This document shows positions 9,822 through 21,425 of a DNA stretch of 64,000 nt, piece by piece. This stretch comes from Coptis chinensis (Eukaryota; Streptophyta; Magnoliopsida; Ranunculales; Ranunculaceae): contig CM027377.1 in NCBI GenBank assembly GCA_015680905.1, positions 59,975,501 to 60,039,500 on the forward strand, written 5' to 3'. Each line of letters opens with the position of its first letter. The stretch's first letter is position 1. A program made the position numbers and the translations under genes. Below the pieces are notes generated by a model. It worked only from the letters and a program-made list of their open reading frames with translations, was not told where the DNA came from and searched no databases.

Positions 9822-11294
9822 TGATAAGATCCCAAAACTGTAGTTTTAACCCTGTAACAGTCATACTCTTAGACCAATTATGTGAGTAATAATTAAGAGT
9901 TAATACTTATTACGTGTTTTTATGCGTTTCAGGCTTCAAAGTCAATTATGTGCAGAAATATGCCACTTTGATGAGATAAAGGAGCAATGGTTGGTTGCTA
10001 AGGAGTTCTGTGATTAAAGGCCAAGATTCAAGAAGACAAAGCCTTTCTAAAGCCCGGTCAAAGCTGAAAAGTCAAAGTCAACGCAGGCAGAAACAGCACT
10101 CAAAATTAGCAGAACTTCCGAAGGCCGTATCTTTGGACTCAGACCTCAGAATTGGGAATACCTTAGCTCAAAACGACCGTCTCGGAGAAAGCTTTCCAAT
10201 GGTCGAAGCCTTGACCTAATCAGAGGAGCAGAAGTAAATGAAAAGTCTGCTGAAGCCAACTACAGCTGAAGAGGCCTTTTTAGACTGAAAGAATTGGGTT
10301 TTGGGCCTAATTCTCTGGCCCAAAACATGGATCCAAGCCCATGCACGATTTTTGGATCTGAACATATAAAAACCAAAGCTTAGCTCTTTGTTAATGGTAG
10401 CTAGTTAGACCTAAAACAATAGATAATTCTAGATCTAGTTTCATTAATTAAATTAAGTTTAGTTTAAATTCAATTCTTGTTTTAGATTAAACTCTTAGAA
10501 TCATTGTTCTTAATTAGTTTGATAAATAAAATAGCTATTTGTTAAATTTCGATTTTGTCATTTCAAATTATAGATCTAGTTTTAATTCTTGTTGATTATC
10601 ATTTTCGAAGTTGTTAAATTAGATTGAAGTATTGTTAGTTAAATTAGTCAAGTTAGAATTTTGATATGATGTTTAGTTATAATAATATGGGAAATGATGG
10701 GTTGATGAATCAAGGCTAAACCTCCATTAGAGGGGTTGATGAAGCCTTGATGAAAACTTAGTTGTATAAGTGTAGAATCATTGTAGAGTCTATTCCATTC
10801 TAGAATGTCGTGTTTCGCCATGAGAATGGGTAAACGACCTCACATGCTAGTTATAATTGGTAGAAATGCCATGTTAATTAGGGATTTGAACGAGCAATTC
10901 TTACAGTAAGAACGTAAGGATTGGATTACAATAGTCTATGCTAGGTGATTAAGTTGGAATCGAGGTGGAATAAATTCCCCTCTAATTCTTTATCTAGATT
11001 CACATTCAGTATTCAATATCATTTCGTTATTCGTAACTTGTTAATTTCATTCACCTCGTAGTATAGAATTCCCCTCGTAAACCTCTCATTAGACTTAAGA
11101 CCGATTAGTTAACTATGAAATCATTCCATGCTAGAGAACTAGGAGTGGAACGAATTTGTTACTCCACTCTATTTTGATAGAATTGAGAGTAGAAAACTTG
11201 ATAAATATAGATAAATAAAATATAAGTTTTAGTTTACGTACGTTTTGAGTTCATCGTTCATTTCGTAGGTAAACTACCTTTTTATCATTTATCA
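9822..11294 (+). repeat. 5' LTR of element A
   Basis: 1473 bp, starts TGATAAGATCCCAAAACTG, ends TTTATCA, followed by AA and the primer-binding site. Compared by eye with the 3' LTR (23243-24709), the part upstream of the TATA box shows many differences while the part downstream of it is nearly identical. Confidence 0.9.
10365..10372 (+). promoter_or_regulatory. TATA box of the element-A 5' LTR
   Basis: TATAAAAA, preceded by the conserved phrase AAGCCCATGCACGATTTTT. The same arrangement occurs at about 23783 in the 3' LTR and near 42610 in copy E. Confidence 0.6.
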
Positions 11295-11296
11295 AA

Positions 11297-11312
11297 TGGC
11301 GTCGCTGCCATC
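11297..11312 (+). other. Primer-binding site of element A
   Basis: TGGCGTCGCTGCCATC two bases after the LTR. Copies F (36714) and E (43180, TGGCGCCGCTGCCATC) have the same site. Athila elements are known to use a site beginning TGGCGCC that is complementary to a plant tRNA-Asp 3' end; the tRNA assignment here is by analogy. Confidence 0.75.
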
Positions 11313-11809
11313 TTAGTTTCACTTTAGCATTGTTTTCATAGTATAATTAGTAATTTTTAAGTCCCATTAAACCCACCCACCCTTGTTTGATTCATACTGT
11401 GGTTGTTCGTTTCAGCGTTGAAAAGTTCCGCGACAAATTACACACGGCTGACGACCGCGCTTCAGACGCTTCAAAGGAACCTGCTACCAAACGCTCGAAC
11501 CTTGAGCGACCGCCCTAAAACACTGTAACTTGAAGTTACACGGAGCGCGACCGCGCCCTAAGCGAGCGCACCGCCCTAAGCTAAATTTTTCCGGATTTCT
11601 ACAGGTTTGTTTCGAACTTCGATTTTTTAAGTTTTTCAGTGTTCTAACTTGTTATTTACACTGAGCACGCGTAAACAAGACGCTATTCATAAGCGAAGCA
11701 AGGACGCTATCAGGTATTCCTTTCTTCCATACCTCGCATCTCCAGTTAAAGGTTTATACTAATATATCAAGATTGTTTGGAGTGTTGTAGTGTTTAAACT
11801 TAGACTTGC
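11313..11809 (+). other. Leader of element A
   Basis: Untranslated. It contains ACCCACCCACCC (about 11375), GC-rich repeats of the GAGCGCGACCGCGCCC type (11440-11580) and the conserved block with GACGCTATTCATAAGCG (about 11680). That block is the place where a solo LTR has inserted in copy F. Confidence 0.7.
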
Positions 11810-13030
11810 ATGAGATTAAGGTCTGGTCGGAGAAAAACACCGAACGTAATTAACCGTCAACGTCAACAAACAAATCTATCGAGTATACCAATCACTACAC
11901 CTCTAGCTACTATCCCACCAACCACACCTGACATAATGGCTGAAGAAAGAGAGACTCCTCTCTTCGACTTTTACAAAGCCTTGAGCGATAGCCCTAAATC
12001 TTGCATCGTTCTAGCAGACCCAGTGGGGGATTTCCGAATCCCCCCAAATATTTTTAATTTGTTACCCGTTTTTCATGGTTTAGACCATGAAAAACCTTAT
12101 CAGCACATGCGTAGGATTGAACAAGTCCTTACAACATTCCATCATCCTACGGTTGGTGCGGAACAAATTAAACTAAGGGTATTCCCTTTCACCTTAGCCG
12201 ATAAGGCGGCGTCTTGGTTAACTGCCCAAGCGCCTAATTCTGTGGACTCGTGGGCTAAACTTGTTCAGCTGTTTATGGAACATTTTTACCCACCCCTAAA
12301 GATGGATGAGATGCTTTCCAAGATTCATTTTTTCCGACAGAATCTTCATGAATCATTTTCTGAGGCTTGGAATCGTTTCACCGATCTGCTTATAGAGTGT
12401 CCACACCATAACCTAGCAAAAGACACGTTAGTTCGTGCCTTTTCAAAGGACTTCAACATCACCATAAAGAAGTCCCTCGACATAATGAATGGGGTAGTTT
12501 TCTAAGTAAAGGAGTCTCTGAGGCTTACAAATTTTAGAAGAGCAAACTAAACGCAATAACAATTGGGGGTAGTGATGATATCCCCCGCCTCGCTAGTTCT
12601 TCTTCAACAGCTTAAGGCCGGTGATATGTTTGAGATGAAACCCGATCCGTAACTTAAAAATTTAATCGAATCTCTAACTAAAAAGGTTGAGGCTATTTCT
12701 GTTCAACAAAAGTCTATCCCCGTCATGAATGTAAACTCCAACCCATGTAATTTCTGTTTGAGTCCTGAGCACCCTGACTCCTATTGTCCTCTCGCCTATA
12801 AACAACAACAATTAGAGCAAGATAATGTTTGCTCCATTAATAGCTATCCTATTCCTAATACCCCATGGAGACAACATCCCAACTTTAGTTGGCGAAACAA
12901 TCAACAAGTTACACCTCCAGGTTTTAATAACCAAAATGTTAGGCAAGCAAACAACTATAACCAAGCTCCACCTAGGCAAAGACAAGGACAAGGTCAGGGA
13001 AATTATAATAATTATAACAACCAAGTTTAA
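11810..13030 (+). pseudogene. gag: Gag of element A
   Basis: Starts MRLRSGRRKTPN at 11810, the usual Athila gag start. Capsid signature residues lie at about 130-180 of the first frame (WLTAQAPNSVDSWAKLVQLF, then SFSEAWNRFTDLLIECPHHN). A one-base deletion near 12488, in the GGSFLSKG block, ends this frame at 12505. The nucleocapsid resumes in a frame from 12725 with a complete CX2CX4HX4C zinc knuckle (12746-12787) and an Asn/Gln-rich, basic RNA-binding tail ending at 13030. It would package genomic RNA in virus-like particles in the cytoplasm; as it stands it cannot make a full-length product. Confidence 0.9.
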
Positions 13031-13666
13031 ACACGACGACAAGGTCTAGCACAAGGTCAAGGTAATTATAATAGTTATAATACCAATAGAGGTATCGTTC
13101 GGTTAACAATAGTAACTATCACAACCCACCCATAAATAATCAACGGAGATAGTTCGGTCGCACCACCGCGGACTACTACACCTACACAACCGGATCGATC
13201 GATGCCTTTATACAAGGTTACCCAACAACTCTTCCAAACAATGACTCAATCAAACCAACAGATCTTACAATCCATAAATCAGGGCATACAACAATTAGCC
13301 CAAGAGAAAACCCAACCAAAAGGCGGTTTCCGTGACAAGCAATAACAAACCCAAAAAACAAAAAACACAAACTTTGAGGTAAACGGTAATACTAGTACGA
13401 AAACTACAATCGTAGGTGACCTTAATGCCATCACCACTCTCCGCTCTGGAAGAGTGGTTGATAACAAAGTAACAATGCCTATAGTTACCCCATCAGTACT
13501 CCCTACAGCGGATATCGAATTAGATACCGAAATAGGAACTGAATAACCTACCACTGTAGAGGTACCAGTTAAACAACAAACTAAGAAACATAAAGCCAAG
13601 GTCACACATCAAGTCGAGCCATACGCTAAATATAGAGCGAAACCACCGTTCCCTTAGAAATTAGCC
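13031..13666 (+). pseudogene. Gag C-terminus and linker of element A
   Basis: Continuation of the low-complexity gag tail (Asn/Tyr-rich) and the polar linker before protease. Stops in all frames break it. A collinear relic lies at 40180-40800 in copy F, including the shared ATTLRSGRVVDN block. Confidence 0.6.
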
Positions 13667-14563
13667 ATGCTAACCAGGGATACAAACTTTGAGGAGATTA
13701 GGAACGTTTTCAAAAATCTAACGATAAACCTTCCTTTTCTCGAAGCTATTAAAAAGCTACCTAATCACGCTAAGTTTCTTAAGGAGTTGTGCACTACTAG
13801 GCGTAAGACAAACATACCTAAAGACGCCTTTCTAACTGAACAGTTCTCAACTTTATCCGAAAATAATGGAATTGTTAAGTACAAGGACCCTGGTCATCCT
13901 ACAATAAAATGCACCTTAGGAAATTCCCACACGACAACCGCTTTATTAGACCTGGGGGCGAGTGTTAACTTACTCCCGTATTATTTGTATAAACAAATTG
14001 GTCTACAGGAAATGCAACCAACAAAAATGACGTTGCAATTAGCGGACAGGTCAATTAAGTATCCTAAGGGTGTAGTAGAAAATGTGCTTGTTATCATTCA
14101 GGATTTCTACTATCCTGCTGATTTTGTTATCCTCGATACAGAAGTCGCTAACGACTCTGTACCGATCATCTTAGGGCGCCCCTTTTTGGCAACTGCTAAC
14201 ACGCTTATAAATTGCCGCGATGGTAAGATGTCCTTATCTTTTGGCCATCTTACTGTTGAGGTAAATGTTTTTAAAATGATGAAACAGTTACCATATTCGT
14301 CTATAGATGGGGAGGTTAGCATGATCGAGAGCTTAGCTCAAGATTATTTTAACAACATGTTTCCCGAAAACAATATGTACAAATTCCTTTCTTTGGGAAC
14401 TTCAAATTTTGTAAATTACTCCTACTTAGAGGAAGTCAACACCATCCTTGAGTCCACACCAATTGTAGACCCTTCGGTTGCTCCATATACTGAGTATGAA
14501 GACTTGCTACCTAAGCAAGTATTCATTATGCAAAATGAGGACCCCGATTTAAACATCTATTGA
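13667..14563 (+). CDS. pol: Aspartic protease domain of element A (open 298 codons)
   Basis: Retroviral-type aspartic protease that would process Gag-Pol. The catalytic motif is ALLDLGASVNLLP with the Asp codon at 13949; the usual Thr/Ser after Asp is Leu, which is normal for Athila. Downstream are LQLADRSIKYPKGVVENVLV, then VPIILGRPFLATANTLI (the second conserved protease block) and DGKMSLSFG. The first ~75 residues (FEEIRNVFKNLTINLPFLEAI...) are the conserved linker. The frame ends at 14563, just before RT, where a frame break separates it from the polymerase. It is the longest open frame in element A. Confidence 0.9.
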   Translation: MLTRDTNFEEIRNVFKNLTINLPFLEAIKKLPNHAKFLKELCTTRRKTNIPKDAFLTEQFSTLSENNGIVKYKDPGHPTIKCTLGNSHTTTALLDLGASVNLLPYYLYKQIGLQEMQPTKMTLQLADRSIKYPKGVVENVLVIIQDFYYPADFVILDTEVANDSVPIILGRPFLATANTLINCRDGKMSLSFGHLTVEVNVFKMMKQLPYSSIDGEVSMIESLAQDYFNNMFPENNMYKFLSLGTSNFVNYSYLEEVNTILESTPIVDPSVAPYTEYEDLLPKQVFIMQNEDPDLNIY

Positions 14564-15990
14564 TTTTCCTTCCACCCCTGCTTAAACCTCTTCCCCCCGA
14601 GTTAAAATATATTCAACTTGATCCCGATGGTAGTCATCCCGTAATTATATCTTCTCGCATATCTAAGAATGAAAAGACACGCGTTTAATCCGGGTGATTA
14701 AGGAACATCGGTCCGCGATTGGTTGGTCCCTAGCCGACATTAATGGAATTGACCCTAATGTTTGCACTCATCGTGATCCATTCGAGGATAACGCCAAGAC
14801 TTTTCGCTAACCTCGGCGTCGCTTGAACCCCCGCCATGAAAGAGGTGGTTAGGGAAGAAGTCTTATGATTACTCGACGCGGTATCATATACCCAATCTCG
14901 ATAATAATGGGTAATCCCCATTCATGTAGTTCCTAAGAAATCGGAGTTACCATGGTACGAACGGAAAGGGTGACTATGTTGTCACACAAGGTCCTATGAA
15001 ATGGAGAATCAGATTGATTACGACGCGTTTAAATGCTATGACAAGGAAGGATCACTTTCCATTACCTTTTATAGATCCAATGCTCAACGCCTTCATTTGG
15101 TCATGCTTTTTATTGTTTTTCGGATGGCTACTCGGGCTATTTTCAGATTATTATTGATATTGATGACCAAGAAAAGACTACCTTCACATGTCCCTTTGGA
15201 ACGATGCCTATAAATGAATGCCTTTTGGCCTTTGTAATGCTCCCGGTACCTTCCAAATGTGTATGCTTCATATATTTAGTGACATGGTAGAGCTTTATGA
15301 AAGTTTTCATGGATGATTTTTTTATCTATGGAGATTCCTTCACGATCGTTTGTCTAACTCGCGTTAAGGTTTTGACATGGTGTGAAGAAAAGAGCCTTGT
15401 TTTAAACCGAAAAAGTGTCATTTCATGGTGAAAATGGGCATAGTACTAGGTCACATTGTATCTAGTGATGACATCGAAGTAGACAAGGCCAAACTAGATA
15501 AGATAGCTTAACTTTACCTAAAACCACGGACCGTCCGTGATATTAGAGCCTTTCTAGGCCATGCAGTTTTTTATAGGCAATTTATTAAAGATTTCTAAAA
15601 TAGCTAGGCCTTTAACTAATCTGCTTTTTAAAAGATGCAATCTTTGATTTTAATTTTAACCGTAAGCAGGCTTTTGAAACTTTAAAAGTCGCCTCTAACC
15701 TCTCGCACCAATTATACAGCCTCCCGATTGGTCTAAACCTTTTGAACTCATGTGTGATGCTAGTGACTATGCAGTTGGTGCAATCTTTGGGACAAAAACT
15801 AGATAATAAGTCCATCGTTATTTATTATGCTAGTAAAACCTTAAACGATGCTCAACGGAATTATTCAACTACCAAAAAGAATTCTTAGCCATCATTTATG
15901 CTTTTTAGATAAGTTTCGGTCCTTATTTGGTTGGTTCTAAAACTTTAGTTTACACGACCATGTAGCCTTTTAAGTACCTTCTTGCAAAGA
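14564..15990 (+). pseudogene. pol: Reverse transcriptase and RNase H of element A
   Basis: Similarity runs through all three frames. The catalytic block VFMDDFFIYGDSF is at 15303-15341, with the two Asp codons at 15312-15317 intact. RNase H begins around 15735 with ELMCDASDYAVGA (Asp at 15756-15758). Between 14580 and 15300 the fingers/palm region is cut by several small deletions and stops. No reading frame longer than 70 codons survives, so the enzyme is not made. Confidence 0.85.
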
Positions 15991-17479
15991 AGGATGCTAA
16001 GTAGAGATTAATCTGATGGATCCTTCTCCCGCAAGAGTTCACATTAGAAATAAAGGACAAAAAGAGGGGTCAAAACATAGTTGCCGACACCAATTTATCT
16101 AGACTTACAAACGACGATAATAGTGATTCCGAGTCCATACCGACTTTTTCCCCGATGAGCATCTCAGATGCTATTTTTTAGCACCATGGTATGCCGACAT
16201 TGTAAATTATTTAGGGGCTGATGTTATGCCTTATAATTGGTCAAGAAATGAACGTAAGAAGTTCTTGGCCAAAGTTAAGTTATACTCTTTGGGATGAGCC
16301 CTACCTTTTAAGTATTGTGCGGATCGATTATTCGTCGTTGTATTCCCCGTGGGAATATAATGAAGTTCTATCGCTCTGCCATGATAAAGAGTGTGGTGGC
16401 CATTTTAGTGGGATGAAAATAGCCGCTAAAGTTCTTCAATGTGGATTTTATTGGCCTACCCTTTTAAGGATGCCCAAGTGCATTGCAAGACGGTATTCGC
16501 TGCCAACAACTTGGGAGAATCACGAGGCGTAATATGATGCCATTAAATCCAATCTTGATAGTAGAAATTTTTTATGTTTGGGGCATTGATTTCATGGGTC
16601 CCTTCCCCTGTTTCCCACGGTTTCATTTATATTCTAGTTGCTATGGACTACGGTCTAAATGGATAGAGGCCCTAGCTTTGCCGTAGCAATGACCATAAGA
16701 CCGTTGTATTTTTATTAAAGAATATATTTTCTATCGGGTTTAGCATTCCTAAAGCCATCATTAGTGATGGTGGAACACATTTTTGCAAAAGAGTTGTTGC
16801 ATCCCTAGTGAAAAAGTATGGAGTTACACACAAAGTAGCAACTCCTTATCATCCACAAACTAGCGGACAAGTAGAAGTTTCTAATAGGGAAATCAAAAAG
16901 ATTTTAGAAACAACTGTAAAACCCCGATAGGGAAAGACTAGTCGAAGTGTCTATCGGATGCCTTATGGGCGTATAGAACTGCTTTCAAAACTCATATAGG
17001 TATGTCTCCCTTTAGACTTGTATTTGGGAAACCATGTCATTTGCCCGTTGAATTAGAGCACCGTGCTCTGTGGACTATAAAAAGCCTTAACTTCAATATT
17101 GATGAGGCAGGTGTCAAACGCAAGTTGCAATTGAACGAGCTTGAAGAAATCCGTAGTGATTCTTACGATCTCGCGAAGGATTATAAAGCTAATATGAAAC
17201 GTGTTCATGATAAGCAAATCTTGCGCAAAGAGTTTTTGGTCGGTCAAAAGGTCTTGCTTTACAACTCCCGTCTACATATTTTCCAAGGGAAACTAAAAAA
17301 CCCGCTGGTCTGGTCCTTTTCTGGTTACTGAAGTCACCCCTTATGGGGCAATCACCTTGGTAAATCCCACGGACAACAGTACCTTTCAAGTTAATGGTCA
17401 ACTGTTAAAACATTTTCACGAACTCCTGTCCCCTGATGTAGAGGAAGTCCTTTTACAGGACCCTGTAAATGAGGATTGA
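15991..17479 (+). pseudogene. pol: Integrase of element A
   Basis: N-terminal zinc-binding region with CHDKECGGHFSG and AAKVLQCGFYWPTL (about 16370-16460); the two later Cys are displaced by a frameshift. The catalytic core D,D-35-E triad is still visible: GIDFMGP (Asp 16588), ISDGGTHFC (Asp 16766) and [16 protein letters not shown] (Glu 16874). The C-terminal part is open at 17002-17331 ([20 protein letters not shown]) and continues in another frame to the natural stop TGA at 17477-17479. It would insert the cDNA into chromosomes; it is inactive here because of frame breaks. Confidence 0.88.
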
Positions 17480-18504
17480 CCTTTGTCATTTGGAGTACTT
17501 CCTTTCACTTCCATATAGTGGTAAGTGCACCATTCAGGTAACCGGGCCCTCCCTATGGAGTGTGTAGCTGTAAGTACCGGATCCTAAGTCCACGGTTAAC
17601 ATAATTCACGTTTTCCACTTTTGCATGTTTTCTCGGTTTTTTAGTCATGTTCCTCTATGGGGTGAATTATGTATTTATTGTTTTTCGTTTTTCTTATAAT
17701 AAACTAATAAAAAAATAAAAAAATTCTAAATCGTAGAAATAGCAATCCAACAAGTCTTGGGAATCTAACTTTAAACGACCCACGTTATAACAAATTTTGT
17801 GTTTAGAAATTTGTTTGGGGGTGGGTAGTCGGTCTTTCCATCCGGATTGCTCGAACTTTCCATTTGTGTTGCTTAGGCCCATTACTTGTAGTTCCTTTGG
17901 GTTGACGTTATCTAAAACTTAGATTTCCTTCATTCGCATAACTTACGTCACACACGCACTTCGAGGCATTTTTCCACCTTCTTATACGTCACCCATAGTT
18001 GGAATTGAGTGTTTTATGGATCATTGGATTGGAAATTCACTACTGATCATTTCCATAACTCATTCGCCAAAATCGGGCCAGTAACGAAGCGGCAAATTGA
18101 ATTTGAAATTGCTTAAAAATCGAAAATTTTCGATTCAAATTGGGCTTGGGCCCAAACCCGCAAGACCGGTAGCCGCGACTCCTGCTTTCGTTTCCACGAA
18201 CAATAAGTATCGCTTAACAACCCACCACCGCCATTAACAAGTTTTCAACCTTAAACACCAAAAAAAAAAAAAAAAAAAAAAAAGGAAAACCTAACTACAC
18301 CCACGCCAACCATTTTAATCAAACACAAATCTTCTCCAAACCATTACCACCACCAACCCCAACAATTTAAAACTCCAAAAAGCCACCAATTCAAGCTTCA
18401 ACCACCACCGCATCCACCCATCGCCACCACCGCGGTCTTTGGTTGTTTTACATCAAACTCGCCTCCCCACCGCCTACAACCCATTGGTTGTTTCAAAAAC
18501 TTCA
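17480..18504 (+). other. Spacer between pol and env-like ORF1 of element A
   Basis: Non-coding. It holds an A/T-rich stretch (17690-17720), a 22-nt A run (about 18260-18282) and a CCACCA-rich leader-like segment just before the ORF1 start. No gene is seen. Confidence 0.55.
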
Positions 18505-19670
18505 ATGGTGCTACGACGAAGAATTTTGCCGGAGCACGCGTTTGCTGCCGACAGCTTCGCGCCATTTTACGACGCGGAGATGATTAGGAGGGATTGGAAC
18601 GGACTGTGGTACTCAACTGAGGAGTTCTATCACTATGATTTGGTAGAACAGTTTTATAAGAAGTGAGAATTGGAGAGGGATAAGATTTTCATTAAGGTAG
18701 CAGAACGAGGAGGGAACTAACAAGGCGGTTGTTATCGAAATGTTAGGAAATTATGCCCGAAAAGCAACCTAGAACGACCATTCGGGAATCCCAAAGATAC
18801 CGGAGTTCCCGCTTTGATGAAAGATACCGCCGTGGAGGGTGAATACAATCCGAATCTCATCAAGGCCCCGCCAATCAATTTTGAGAACCAATCAACCGGG
18901 CAGAGCTCGCTGGATTGGTAGGAACGCCCGGGAAAGACAAAGTCGGCCGATATCGGCCCGCAATGTCCGTGACGTTCTCGGATTTTGCAAACGAATAAGT
19001 ATAATTTCTGCATCCTTGATTTAATTTTTAATGTGATTAGAGAGAGAGGGAAAAAGCTTTGGCGCCTCTTCCCGATTGATCACTAAGATCATGCTCTCCT
19101 TTAGAGCTGTCGCAAAATCTGCTCCTATTAAGATCAAATTGCATTCTAATGCAAGTATCTATACGGATTGCATCCAAGAGACTTGGCCGTTGTCCGAAGA
19201 AAAGGTGGTTGAGTCGGAGGATGAAAGGGAGGATATGACATGTCTGGATGATGATGCATTAGATAGTTGTAGTTCTAATTTAGAACGCATGTAAGTGTTG
19301 CAAACTGGCTTGCGTTGCGTTTATGGTATTTGTGAAGATATCCGAGATAGACAGATTGTAGTTCAAAATAAGCAAACGAACCTTCAGACGAAACTTGAAA
19401 TGCTCGAAAGGGTTCAGGATGATATATTGTCTAACATGGAGACTATCCACCAAAGATCACCAAGCCCAAGTATGCAAGATCAGATCCGAGATGGAAGCAC
19501 AACGCTTGTTCCAAATAGAGATGCTACGACGCATGCCACCCGTGGAGGAGGATTCTATTTCAGCCGAAGTCCGAGAGGCATGGCATGTCGTCGTCGCCGG
19601 GCGACAGATGGCTCAAGCCATTCTCCATCCCAGACCAATCTCCATCTCAGGGTCCATCTTCATCACATAA
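18505..19670 (+). pseudogene. Env-like ORF1 of element A
   Basis: ATG at 18505; the first 54 codons (with FAPFYDAEMIRRDWNGLWYS and YDLVEQFYKK) align with the intact frame at 6548-7621 (-). A stop at 18664-18666 and several frameshifts follow. The part at 19295-19500 (QTNLQTKLEMLERVQDDILS and flanking residues) is heptad-like and likely coiled coil, and the Pro/Ser-rich end closes at 19670. No signal peptide or membrane anchor is seen. Confidence 0.75.
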
Positions 19671-20505
19671 CTAGGTGTTCACCATCAGTTTGTGTTCGCT
19701 GTTATTTCATGGTTTTTTATTAGTTGGATTTTAATTCAGTTGTTAAATTTAAATATTAATGTGTTTGTTTTATGTTGTTTGGATTTAAATTTTAGTTTTA
19801 ATATAATTGGTTATTTTCGAGTTCTGCTTGTTTTTATCATTAATCCCACCTTCCCAACTTGTTTGGGGGTGGTAATATTTATACCGAGCATAATTCGTTA
19901 TATGATCATCTGCTGTAAAGTTGTCTTGGAGGAAAGGTTGAGAATTTGGCCGATATCGGCATATCTATGATTATGTGTGGTGGTAGCATGAAATCTAGAA
20001 GAGTTTAGAAGTTACTATTCTAAAATCAGTATAAAAGATACCAGGATTTTTAGAAAATCAAGAAGATGGTTTGTTTCCGTTTTGGGTTTGGAATTTTTCT
20101 ATTTTCGAAATTGCCTTAAAACAATTTGGCAACTTGCCGATTCATTTTGGAAGCTCATAACCTATTTAAACTCCCTTCATTCTACACTAACAAACCACAC
20201 TACACCCCACCATCATCCCTCACCTTTCACTCCAAGCTTTTCCTTTTTTTCCTCTAAACTTCGCTTCAACACTTACGAGCGCATTCGCGCTTTAGTAGAG
20301 CGACTCGCACTCGCACACTTTCAAAATTTTACTCGAGCGATTCGCGCCTTTGAGTTTGAAGCGCTACCAAACACCGTGAATCCAAAACCCACGAGCACGA
20401 TCAGGCCAAAGCGAAGACTTCGCTACCGCCATCCCGTGAACATGGAAAATTCCAATTTTTCGAGGGTCATTCCTAGGATTTTGAACTGTTCAAAGAGTCG
20501 TTGAG
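19671..20505 (+). other. Spacer with promoter-like segment between the env-like frames of element A
   Basis: Contains CCTATTTAAACTCCC (about 20160) followed by a C/A-rich leader-like stretch and then leader-type GAGCGC/GCGC motifs (20276-20360) like those in the retroelement 5' leader. A 140-codon frame covers 20082-20504 but its composition (His/Pro/Ser) looks like untranslated leader. An internal promoter for ORF2 is possible. Confidence 0.4.
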
Positions 20506-21425
20506 ATGACATCTCCTATAGTCATACCTAAACAGTCTTTCGAAGACGGTTGGGAACCGAGACCTATGGACATTGGTTCCGGCTACGGTGATCCCCCGCA
20601 GTTAGGATGGTGTCATCTATCGGGTAAGTGATGACAATTCATATTCACCACAACTTCATCGCTTATTTCTATGACCACATTAAATTCTATTTTAATCGGG
20701 ATGGAAAACAAGAATTCTCCATCAGAGTCGATGACACGACACTAGAATTCAATAAAAATGTGGTCGCTTTAGTTTCGTGATTACCAATACCGATCCTCGC
20801 TCACACATGGGCATATATGACCGATAATGCATACCTTTATGATTATACATATTTCCATGAGTATTATGGGGGATGGGTATTTCGAGTAATGGACCAGGGG
20901 CGATATAGCATTGCCCTTGGTAGCCTTTCCCTAAACGTAGGCACCACCATGTTATTCATCCCGATGAATATTTTGGGGAATGGTAGTTCATTTTGCAAAA
21001 CAAGATCGTTGGTGACATTTTCCTCGCTTTAGTTGAGGGACGTCGCCGATATGACATTCCCCGAGTTTTAGTCGCTAGTCTTAAGAGAGCCCAAAGCATG
21101 AGGCGTAAGTATCTTCTTATGCCTGTTTTGGTAAGCCGCGATCACGCGAAGTTGTTTAATGTGATTACGTGCACAATTCACAGATTGGAAAAGGGTTGAA
21201 GTCATGAGACCCACCAATTGGGTGGTTCGCTCATTGCAAATAATGACTTGGCCGGGATGGCAGGTGCAGCCTCATTTGGTCGCCCGCACATCCCATCGCA
21301 TTATAATAACACTTAACAAAGTTAGCATTAGTAGATGATAAATGGCGGCAAGCTTGGCAAGTTATAATGGACTGGCAGGATGCGAAGGAACCTCATCTCT
21401 TTAATGAGGAGGAGGATGCTTAAGC
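20506..21425 (+). pseudogene. Env-like ORF2 of element A
   Basis: Begins MTSPIVIPKQSFEDGWEP. Collinear with 5470-6429 (-): shared blocks AYFYDHIKF, GSLSLNVGTTMLFIPMNILG and a Lys/Arg-rich segment with SLKRAQSMRRKYL (about 21060-21120). Three or more frame changes and stops are present. Function unknown. Confidence 0.65.

Noticed and set aside
20082..20504. 140-codon frame before env-like ORF2
   Set aside because: His/Pro/Ser-rich translation of a leader-like segment; the minus-strand homologue does not keep this frame.
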